NCBI RefSeq assembly: GCF_008831285.2
Contig: NC_045142.1
Span: forward strand, 2,981,001 to 3,045,000
DNA: 64,000 bases
Source of the DNA: Nymphaea colorata
Taxonomy: Eukaryota > Streptophyta > Magnoliopsida > Nymphaeales > Nymphaeaceae
Direction of reading: 5' to 3'
Shown here: positions 48,678 to 58,429 of the stretch, in pieces
Layout of the letters: the number at the start of each line of letters is the position of its first letter
Numbering within the stretch: the stretch's first letter is position 1
The notes under the pieces: generated by a model
The model's input: only the letters and a program-made list of their open reading frames with translations
Told to the model about the DNA's origin: nothing
Database searches by the model: none
Made by a program: the position numbers and the translations under genes

Positions 48678-49016
48678 CGTTGGGAGACCCTCAAGGTGGA
48701 AATCGAAGGTGGGTTTCTCGTATCTTCTCTTTCTGTGTGGACTTTTCCTTTGTAGGGGAAAAAGCTACCGCCTCTTTTGTTGCAGGTAACGGCACATCAT
48801 AGGCTTAGTTACAAGGAGAAAACCCCAGTTCAGAAACAGGCCACAGAAACTACTGGAGAGAGACAGAGCAAGTGAAAAAGAGAGAAAGAGAGAGAGAGAG
48901 AGTGACTCACACGGCTGGAGAATGGTGAATGCGACGCCGATCAGAGAACCAAAAAGATTTTTGGAATTTGGTAAAAGGTCGAAGTCGCAATAGTATGCGT
49001 TTTCTGAAAATATTGA
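48678..49016 (-). promoter_or_regulatory. 5' leader and promoter region of the DUF962 gene
   Basis: Upstream of the start on the minus strand lies a CT-rich tract (+ strand GAGAGAAAGAGAGAGAGAG at about 48880-48903), typical of plant leaders or core promoters. A clear TATA box is not evident. A small MITE begins about 340 bp upstream of the start codon. Confidence 0.4.
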
Positions 49017-49145
49017 GCCCGTTTGGTGACAATTGAAATTAAACTAAAACTTTGGTTTTAGCCTTACAACGAGTTCTATAAACCAGTTTTGATGCTAAAA
49101 TCAAATTTCTAGAGTTGACGTTACCACTACCTAAACAGGCCAATT
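49017..49145. mobile_element. Small Tourist-like MITE (about 125 bp)
   Basis: The left end GAGCCCGTTTGGTGACAATT and the right end, reversed as GGCCTGTTTAGGTAGTGGTA, form imperfect inverted repeats. The interior is AT-rich with matching TTGGTTTTAG / CTAAAATCAA arms that would fold into a hairpin. The GCCCGTTTGG-type end is common in plant Harbinger/Tourist MITEs. A target duplication is not clear. Confidence 0.5.
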
Positions 49146-50214
<1,069 letters not shown>

Positions 50215-50746
50215 ACGCAAACAAGATCTGAATCTCATAGGCATCATTTTTTGGAGAAATTTAGAAGCCAGTTCTTGGAGTACAGCTCTTGACAGACCCA
50301 AAAACTTATACATGCAAATGGATCAAGTGGTACATATTTAAAGAAAATTTGAAAAAAGGAAGGGTGCTTATTTGAATTACACAATTTCAGAGTTTGGATT
50401 TGAGTTAGAAGAAAAACTAACCCTTCGTTTTCAAGGGTTTGAAACCAATGATCTAAAGATGAAGCCATGTGCACCAATTAGGCTTCTAGCGCCTGCAGCC
50501 ACAAGAAAATGACCATAAATAACAAGCACATATTATGCGTCCCTAAGGTTGGACCCCGAAATGTTAGTGAACTTTTTTAACAGTGCTTTTGCAGTTGATC
50601 TACTATGGTAAGTTGTTGAAACTGTAGTTATTCAATTGACTGGTAGTCCACATGTATTTATGATGGGTAGATGCTCATCAAATTTTGGGTTTTTAATGAT
50701 TTTATTTAATAATATCATTAAGCCCATCAATTGTTCTTGCTAGTGT

Positions 50747-50748
<2 letters not shown>

Positions 50749-50831
<83 letters not shown>
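50749..50831. repeat. Compound (CT)n(AT)n microsatellite
   Basis: About 28 bp of CT dinucleotides followed by about 55 bp of AT dinucleotides. This is the reverse-complement arrangement of the tract at 50110-50213, about 540 bp to the left. Confidence 0.95.
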
Positions 50832-50833
<2 letters not shown>

Positions 50834-51939
50834 GTGAATGATGACTCTAGCTATCTAAAATCGTCCAGCTATTTAAACAGAATCGTTCATTTGAAGCAGA
50901 TGGATGACTGAGAGAAAAACAAGAAAAAAAATGTGTAAACTAATACTAAATGACAAAAAATATTTACCATATTTTTTTTTCTTGTTTTTCTCTTAGCTAT
51001 CCTTCATCCATGATTAAATGGTTAGGTGATTCTAACCGACCAAAATCACCATTCATAATAATATATATATATATATAGTCACACACACTTGCCTGACCCA
51101 CCCGGCCCATTAGCTCAGATTGGGTCACACAACTGAACAGAGATATGTGTTAATTGTAACAGTGAGAAGCTTGGCCAGCCCATGACGGGCCGGTCCCAAT
51201 ACTGAACTCAGGTCCAGGTTGGGCTTTACACAGCCCTAGGAGTCACCATTTGACCAATTTAGGCTCAATTATTGGCTAATTCCACAATTAGCATGGCGAC
51301 TTTTCAACCTGTTCAGTAGTCAATTAAGGTAAATAAGACTAGGCACTGAACCCGACCAGGCGAGTCTGACCACATAAAGACCTGGGCCCAGCTACTGGGC
51401 TTGGACGGACCCAAGTCTGATTGGACCTGTCTTGAATTTATGCCTTGGTTGGTCCAAAGCAGGCCAGGCACTAGTCCTATACTTGGCCCGACCATTACCA
51501 TCAAAGCTCTTAATAAAGCTATAAAAATAAAGTTAGGTATACAAATTGTCGTGCAATGTTCTTGACAAATTAACATCATTTGATGCACTGGCAAAGCCAT
51601 TAATTTTGGTTTGAGGGGCACTAATTCATAATTTTCAATGCTTTTCAAGCATCCGTATGTACTCCGATATTTCAAAATAATGATGTAAAACTAAACATAT
51701 TTTGTGAAGCTAGTGCGGGCAACTTTCCATATGCTCTATGCATAGAAGGATCTTAAGAAACTTAAGCTTGGGAAATTGATCGAATAGTTGCAATTACCGT
51801 TAAAACCAAGTTCAGATCTCACATTAAGAGTGCAGTTAGTCTTGGATTCGATGCTGTTTTGAAATATTTTTATATGGGGCTCACATAATAAAAGAAAAAT
51901 AGTAGGTTTCATATTAAATGAGATTTATCACCTTTACTC
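50832..51939. other. Intergenic, with a diffuse GC-rich repeat relic
   Basis: A block at about 51095-51500 has clustered CCCGGCCC, GACGGGCCGGTCCC and TTGGGC words of the kind seen at the ends of plant GGGCC-rich transposons (compare 33824-34099), without definable termini. An imperfect inverted repeat around 50850-51040 (ATGACTCTAGC..AAATCG / GATTCTAACC..AAAATCAC) may be another MITE. Confidence 0.4.
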
Positions 51940-53430
51940 TGGGGGAGGTAGTAGGGCCCGCACACGCCCTGGCCCCACCTCAAAAAAATTTATTTTTAAA
52001 AATTTATATGTAATTTTTTAAAAAATTTACTTGTTTTATATTAAAATTTTGAAAAATGATATTTCGCCCTATTCATACCAATTTAGGTGAGCAAGTATAT
52101 TAATATGATGTAATTTCTCTTAATTATAAGCAGTTGATGTGGTTTATTTTCCATTCCATGTTCTCTCTTTTAGTATGATGTAATTCCCTATAGTGGTAAC
52201 TAGGGTGAGTAATTGTATTAGCACGATGTAATTTCTCTTAATTATCCGTAGTTGATGTGGTGTACTTTCCACCCGATCGTCACTCTCTTAGTATGATGTA
52301 ATTGCTTATCATAGTAATTAGGATGAATAAGTGCATAAGTATGAGTAATTTCACGGCAGAGCTAGGATTTTTTTTAGGGAGGCTGAGTGCACGTTGCTGT
52401 GGTGATAACAACCCGTGGGGAGCCAGATTTTTTTTATGAGGGATGCCAAATTAAAGTTTCTAAATTTTGATTGAGGCCGAAATATCATTTTTCAAAATTT
52501 TATATATGACAAGTGAAATTTTTAAAAATTTACATGTAATTTTTTTTTTAAATTTTGTTTTTGAGGTGGCGCCAAGGCCCATTCAAACCCCCGATTGTGT
52601 TATTTTCAGTGTTCCGAAAGCCGAGGACGACAACATATAAGTTATCTGTCAAATTGCACCTATAGGGATTGACATCCCTAATGTAATTTCCTATCATAGC
52701 AATTAGGGTGAACAAGTATATTAGTACGATGTAATTTCTCTTAATTATGAGTAGTTGAGCTGGTGTATTTTCAAGCCGACGATCTCTATATTAATATGAA
52801 GTAACATCCCATCGTAGTAATTAGAGGGAGTAAGTAGACTAGTATGATGTAATTTCTATTTTTTTTTAAGGGGGAATGAATAGCATTTTCAAAATTTGTA
52901 TACGAGAATTTTACATATGCCATGTTGAAATTTTTTAAAAATGTCAGCGATTTTTTATAAAAAGAAATTAATGGGGGCCATGGTGAGGGAGAGGCGATGG
53001 AGGTCGCGGCAAACACAGAAGGAGATCAACATGCAGCAGGTGAACAATAGGGATGGTGGCCGCAATTCTTTGCCGCCGCGATAGCGGCATCTTCTGCCAT
53101 GATGGAATGGCTGCGGTAGGGCTTTTATTGTCGAAGTGAAATCAAAGGACCGTGTCATTTTTGGTCCTTGGAGAAGAGTGGAATTAAAGTTTCTAAATTT
53201 TGATAGGAGCCGAAATATCATTTTTTTTAAATTTTTATATAAAATAAGTGAAATTTTCTAAAATTTATATGAAAATTTTATATATATATATTTTTTTGAG
53301 GTGTGTAAATTTTTTATAATTTTTTTTTTTGAGGTGGGGCTAGGGCCGGTTATAGCCCCTGGCTCTGCCCCCTGCTTCCGGAGATTGACATCCCTGATGT
53401 AGTTTTCTACAGGGTGAGTAAGTATATTGG
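51940..53430. repeat. Nested, rearranged transposon fragments
   Basis: Two repeat families alternate. One is a unit of the kind 'tagtatgatgtaatttctcttaatta..agtagttgatgtggtgta' found at about 52100-52345, 52680-52860 and partly at 53395-53440. The other is the 'gaggtggggc..gggcc' and 'gccgaaatatcatttttc' block, present in inverted orientation at about 51945-52070 and in direct orientation at about 52365-52610 and 53170-53375. The latter resembles the common plant repeat ending in CCCTGGCTCYGCCCC. There is no intact coding sequence. It looks like repeated insertion and duplication of old elements. Confidence 0.6.
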
Positions 53431-53829
53431 CAAGAACCTTTTAAAATAACGCTCACTCTCGACCAAGTATTTTAACTTATTTCTTGTTTATTTAAAGTCA
53501 TTAAAAGAAAAAAAACGAGATCTCAACAACGCCACCTTCCATGCACTTTCATAGATGGTTTTGCCAAATAATTTTTCTCATGTTATAAAGAATTTTGACG
53601 CTTTTTTGTTCTCGCTTCTGCTTCCTCCAAGTAACATATTATCATACAAGCAAAATCCAAAATCCAGTAGCACTTTCGCATGGTACATTAAAGAAAACTT
53701 GTTGCTTCACAAAATACAACTTCATGGATTTGGCCAAAGTAAAAGACTTTGTAGTAATCTTCAATGCGGATTCATGCTATCCATCACACTAAAGTCATGC
53801 TGGCTCATCCGCCATGATGCAAAGAGCTC

Positions 53830-54060
53830 AGGTGAGCCTAGCTTGAAGGAGAAGAAGACACACAAAGAATCAAGAGAAAGCATGTACATGGTTCGTCTTT
53901 GTTTCTACGTCCACAAGAGGAGGAGAGCAATTCATTCATTCGTTTCAATTTATACAATAATCACCCGAGGAATATATAGAACAATACACTTCGATAGTCC
54001 AAGACAAACCAAAAGGAAAAAAAAAAACCGGCCATGGATTTGCTGAGAGATCACAGCGTC
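53830..54060 (-). repeat. LTR-retrotransposon LTR fragment (Copia-like)
   Basis: The run 'catggttcgtctttgtttctacgtccacaagaggagg' with the following 'gcaattcattcattcgtttcaatttatac' resembles a block found in many plant Copia LTRs (TACGTGGTTCG..CTACGTCCACGGGAG..TTTATTATT..TTTACAA), in reverse orientation. No LTR ends, primer-binding site or coding region are attached, so it is a fragment. The ORF of 163 codons across it is fortuitous. Confidence 0.45.
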
Positions 54061-54074
54061 AACAAACGCCACGT

Positions 54075-54460
54075 CTGAAATCCGTGGATTTCAGATCCAT
54101 GAAGGGCCTGAAATCCACGGATTTCAGGTCGGATCGCCGGCCGGGGTTCGACCTCTCCCGCCGGAGAGGTTGTGGCGGGGCTCTTCCCGCCATGCCCGTG
54201 AAGCTACCTCCGGCATCGTCCGGACTCTCTTTCTATCTCTCTCTACAAATCTCTCTCTGTTCTCTCTCTACAAGTGTCTCTCTGTTGGCCGAGGGTCTGA
54301 GAGCACGGACAAACCCTCGGCAATGGCCGAAGGTTTGACATAAACCAGAAGCCTCGGTCATTGCCGAAGGTTTCAAGTGGAACAGAACCCTCCGCAATGG
54401 CCGAGGGCTTCACAGAAAACAAAATCCTCAGCCATTGCCGAGGGTTGTGAGGAAAACCCA
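54075..54460. repeat. Array of palindromic hairpins around CCTCGGCNATTGGCCGAGG-type units
   Basis: Two palindromes sit at about 54075-54130 (TGAAATCCGTGGATTTCA and CTGAAATCCACGGATTTCAG). They are followed by four near-palindromic units at about 54311-54335, 54351-54373, 54384-54410 and 54423-54448, each of the form CCTCGG-core-CCGAAGG or CCGAGGG. The core alternates CAATGG, TCATTG, CAATGG, CCATTG from unit to unit. Similar inverted CCGAGG-rich subterminal repeats occur in plant CACTA elements, but I see no CACTA terminus or transposase. ORFs in this stretch are produced by the repeats. Confidence 0.7.
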
Positions 54461-54719
54461 AACCGCCATCGAGGTGATGACCTCGCCGGCGAGTTTGAAG
54501 CCCTCTCCTTCCGCAATGTGGTTACCAGAAAAGAAGGGCTGCAAAGCCCTCTTGTTCCGACGACCCATCCCTCCTTTTTGAGAGAGAGAGAGAGACTCGC
54601 CCGGACATGGCCATCGTCGGCTATGGCGCCTCGCCGGAGATCCTTTCATCACCGGCCGACGGATGCTCTCACGGCTGATGCTGCCATGCATCGGCGAGAA
54701 TGATCCGATGGCTTTCTGA

Positions 54720-55030
54720 AGCCATCAAACACGAAGAGGGTCTGACTTTAGAAGCTTGGATTATAGATCCTTGGATCTGAAATCAGTTTCCAATCTAAGA
54801 TCCAGAGTCATCAAAACACGATGAGGATCTTACTTTAAAAGCTTGGATTATAGATCTTTGGATCTAAAATCAGTTTAGAATCTAAGATCTGAGACCATAA
54901 ACGCAGCCAAAGAGAGAAAAAAAAAATCTCCAAAAATAGCTCGCACAATCTAAGACATTGGGTTTTGTTCCCAAAATCTCCAGCAGATAGCTCGCACAAT
55001 CTAAAATATTGGGTTTTGTTCTCAATAAGA
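54720..55030. repeat. Two successive local tandem duplications
   Basis: A unit of about 80-85 bp containing AAGCTTGGATTATAGATC and AGTTTNNAATCTAAGATC is present twice (about 54727-54807 and 54815-54895). Next, a unit of about 60 bp containing ATAGCTCGCACAATCTAA and ATTGGGTTTTGTTC is present twice (about 54930-54980 and 54985-55025). Both are imperfect and non-coding. Confidence 0.8.
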
Positions 55031-55617
55031 GAAGTATGATTACTCCGATTGTTATCTTACACCACACGATTTGTGATACTCCTTCTCACACAGAAAGAGC
55101 AAATGACTCTCTAATATGATCGGATCCAAAAGGCAAATACGATTGGATCTAATACAAACCAGATATACATTTGGAGTCAAAAGAACCAAAAGAAAGAGAA
55201 CCTATCATAAAGCAAGCCCAATGCATTGTGGATCTTAAAGTAACCCATAAGCTAAATAGGTACAGAAATCCAGATCATATCAATGTAGATCCAAATACAA
55301 TATTACCAAAACATGATAATATGAACTTAGAACATGAATGGCTCGAAATCAAACGTTATATGGGCATGCTGCTATAATATCCAGATCCAATTAAAAATTC
55401 TAATTCTTCTAAAAGGAAATTGACACTTCCATACAAAGACTGATCATGCTTATTCGTCTTTGTAAAATCTATGAGTGATCGTCACACGCCTTCACTTTTG
55501 GCGAGCAAGAAAATCAAAGGCTCCAATTTGGACTGTAGACAAATGTTTAATAAAAGAAAACTGAACTCCTATTTCTGACTTTTGAAGGTTTTCAAAAAGC
55601 GTATAAACCCCGAAGCT

Positions 55618-56005
55618 ATGTCACAATATACAGCTATGGGTATGGGTACGGCATTTTTTAAAATCTTGGTATGGATAGAGTGACTATTATATATAATTAA
55701 TTCAAAAAAATAATTATTATATATAATTAAACCACAAGTTGGAACAAAAATGCCAACAAAAAGAAGCTCCTAATGAATAAATTATCAATGTTTCATCTTG
55801 TTAACGAGACTTCTTGTGTTAAAGTAAAAAAAAAAACAAGAAAAAGTAAAGGATAAGTCATTTTTTTTTCTTTTTTAGTTATAATGTAGTTTGGATCTGG
55901 TTCTGACCCGTATCCAGATCCAAATGTACCGGGCCGTACCAAAGTACCGGCGTACCGGCGTACCGGTACGTGGTACGCCACCAATTGGGCGTACCATTGT
56001 GACAT
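55618..56005. mobile_element. Putative 388-bp TIR element with iterated GTACCGG motifs
   Basis: Perfect 10-bp inverted ends, ATGTCACAAT (55618-55627) and ATTGTGACAT (55996-56005), bound an AT-rich interior. The right subterminal region holds overlapping repeats of GTACCGGC and GTACCGGTACGTGGTAC (about 55926-55977), and a related GGTATGGGTACGG motif lies at the left end. This layout parallels the 680-bp hAT-like family but with different end and motif sequences. No clear 8-bp target duplication could be found. It has no coding capacity. Confidence 0.55.
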
Positions 56006-57944
56006 ACCCGACGTAGATGTTTTCTTGGGCCGTTTGATTAGGGAGTGATTGTACTGGTTGTGCATCATCATACCACCGCGACCTTCCGTCTTCATCAGGC
56101 ATACATCCACGGGTAAGGGTTCTTCACGCTGCTGAAAATGGAAACCTCTCTCTCTCTCGTTCCCCATTCGCTGTGCTCCTTTGCCCTGTGCATTATATGT
56201 TATGCTCTCTATGCTTGACTGCTCCTATTCGCTCATTCTTGTCATAATGTTCTGCTGATGTCGGTGCTCCTAATGTTTGTGCGCGTCCTTTTCTTCATCT
56301 CCACACAAACCAGGCAAGCCAAAGGACTTCCGGTTGTCCGTGCACCTGCTTTTTTCATATACATTTTGTTAAGTTTTACATGTTACAGATTCATGTGCAG
56401 CGTGGATTAACTGTTTGTTAAAATGCTTATCAGGGATCCAACATGAAATGCTTACAAGTATTTGATAAACACACATTTGTAATAGTTAGTTATTTAACTG
56501 TTTTTCTCTGGTTCCCTCACTTGCCATCAAACACCAATAAAGAACTTTTCTAACTCATCAAACACACGTTTTGGGATGAGGTTGAATTTCGACTCTTCCA
56601 CTCTTTACCAAGAGGACCTCCCCTTCGTAAAATTTCACCTCCAATCAAGGGAAATAAACAATGCTCCCTTATTTTTCCCTCCATCTTCTCCCTCCTCTCC
56701 TGTACCCTCTTCTCTCTCTGAGGGTTTCGCTGAAAGCAGAAACCTATTCTAGCCCCTTAGGCCACCGGCGAAAACCATTGACTAGCAGTCAAGAGTTCCA
56801 AGAGTTCTGAGGAGGAGGGTACCCAAAGATAGTAGGCAAACCTGGTTTTCAGGACGCTGTCAACTAGGCTAAGATGTCTTCGCAGAGAAGGCCGGTGTGC
56901 TGCCCCTCTTGTTTTTCATTATCTATTTCTTTTACCTCTTGTGTTATTTCAGCAAAGAGATTGACTCAATTAACAAGGCTTCTTGGCTCAAATAACCGAA
57001 GAAGGGATTTTTTATATGTTCTCTATTTTGGTTTGTTTCTCTCGCTTTTTTTTTTTCTGCATGCATCGAGCAGAGCCATGCGGCTTCGGTGGACTCCGTT
57101 CTGTTTTTGTTGTTGTCGTCATTTTTTTTTGTTTTTACTATTTTTTTAGAGTTCCACTGAAGAGTACCGATTATCGGTGGCTGGCTGAACACGTCAAACA
57201 TCCTATAGTGAGCAAGGTTTAGAACAGTCTCAATTCAGGCTCTGGTGTCAAGGGTCCATCAATCAAATTCAACCTCTGCAGGGGTTCTTTACCACCAGAG
57301 TGGAGGAGATTGGACCGAAGGAGATACCTGGCCCTCAGGCGTTATCTTCCTCTTGAGTCAAGACCAGAAAATCAAAGCCCTTAGCCAAGGGATGGACTTC
57401 CTTCTGATGGTAAGTATGAAATTTATTTTCCTTTCTCCTTTTATTATTATTATTTTTATTTTCACTGGTAGAGCTCAGAAATTCATTGCCTTACCTTTTT
57501 TTATGCACAGATTCATGCTATACATGGATGCATAAAGATTTTCGTTTTGGGGCACGCATATGCCATGTTTTATCCATGGTAGCCTATTATGAAATACCAT
57601 CACACATGTAAGCGTGTTTCTCATCATGCTCATAGAAAACACAATATTCCATGCCAGCATAAAGTCAATAGAAAATCATTTCTAAAATGGAGGCAAGCGT
57701 ATCCGCTACTCAAAGACAATAACATAGTGAAGCAAATAGCTTTTGAAGGCTCTTCCTAATAGTAGTTGGCCTTATCTCTTGAGGCACCAAGTACTGATGA
57801 AAAATACAAAATGTTGAGGCAGGCAATAAAGTGACTAACCTGAAAGTGTGCATATCGGCACACTTCTAGAAAAATAAGAATGCTTGAATGAAGCCTGTTT
57901 AACTCACTGTTTCTTGCCTTTGAACTTGCAGGATGCGGCAATGA
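56006..57944. other. Intergenic, no gene supported
   Basis: T-rich and CT-rich sequence with short ORFs lacking any recognisable features. Given the primer-binding-like site at 57945, part of this may be the decayed interior of an LTR retrotransposon read on the minus strand, but I see no gag, protease, integrase or reverse transcriptase motifs. Confidence 0.4.
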
Positions 57945-58120
57945 GGCTTTGATACCACTGTTAGGAGTGAGGAAGTCCATACCTCTCAATGTTGTTGCAT
58001 GCATTGGACTGAACCGGCATCACAGAGCAGGGAGGGTGCAGCACCAAAGAGGAAAATAAGGACAGAGAGAGAGATGGTGTAAGGGAGTTATGGGTTTGCC
58101 TCAGAGGCGCTTTCACACTG
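57945..58120 (-). repeat. Possible LTR edge with primer-binding site, minus orientation
   Basis: On the minus strand TGGTATCAAAGCC (57957-57945) closely resembles the initiator-Met-tRNA primer-binding site TGGTATCAGAGC. Immediately beyond it, at 57959, the + strand reads TGTTAGGAGTGAGG, compatible with the TG end of an LTR in reverse orientation. The outer LTR end was not found, so the extent is uncertain. It lies just upstream of the degraded start of the next PPR gene. Confidence 0.4.
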
Positions 58121-58192
58121 TTGCAAGGTTGGGTCCTTTGGCTTTCCCATCTGATCCCTACAGATTATGGCCATCACTGTAAATCTGGGAAG

Positions 58193-58429
58193 ATGGCGCA
58201 AGACTACCTTCCATCATTTGCTCATTATGTCATGGGTCTGAGAAAGGCGGTGCATGGCCACCTCCGTCAGGATACTCCTGGGTAAACAAGCATTTTCTCA
58301 CCAACTTCACCAATTATCGCCTTCTTTACTTCCGAAGCTGCTATGAGCCCTGTCATCAGGTTCCAGTCCCATTGTCGCTTGGTTCTTGACTTCTTTAAGT
58401 GGACAAAGCACCAATAGTTCAATCAGAGC
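58193..58429 (+). pseudogene. Stop-interrupted former N-terminus of the PPR gene
   Basis: In the same frame as the following PPR ORF, this stretch runs from an ATG (MAQDYLPSFAHYVMGLRKAV) through FTSEAAMS and LVLDFFKWTKHQ to MDCKTLL. FTxEAA and LxFFxWA-type segments are normal for the start of P-class PPR proteins, and the Arabidopsis EMB2745 family has a matching block just before its CK..LxLHxL segment. Two stops interrupt it: TAA at 58283-58285 and TAG at 58415-58417. These 79 codons plus the 664-codon ORF give 743, close to the roughly 747 aa of EMB2745. Either the N-terminus is lost, or an intron of the kind 58282-58428 (GT..AG, frame-preserving but with a weak acceptor) is used. Confidence 0.6.

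Noticed and set aside
53555-54046. A 163-codon ORF
   Set aside because: It crosses an LTR-like fragment and AT-rich DNA; there is no recognisable domain and the composition is not protein-like.
54084-54703. ORFs of 72-108 codons on both strands in the hairpin region
   Set aside because: They are caused by the GC-rich palindromic repeats; the repeated PRQWP/AIAEG-type residues mirror the DNA repeats.
58282-58428. A 147-nt intron as the definite explanation for the two stops before the second PPR ORF
   Set aside because: It preserves frame and has GT and AG ends, but the acceptor lacks a pyrimidine tract and the intron would remove the conserved FTSEAA and FFKW segments. It is kept only as an alternative.
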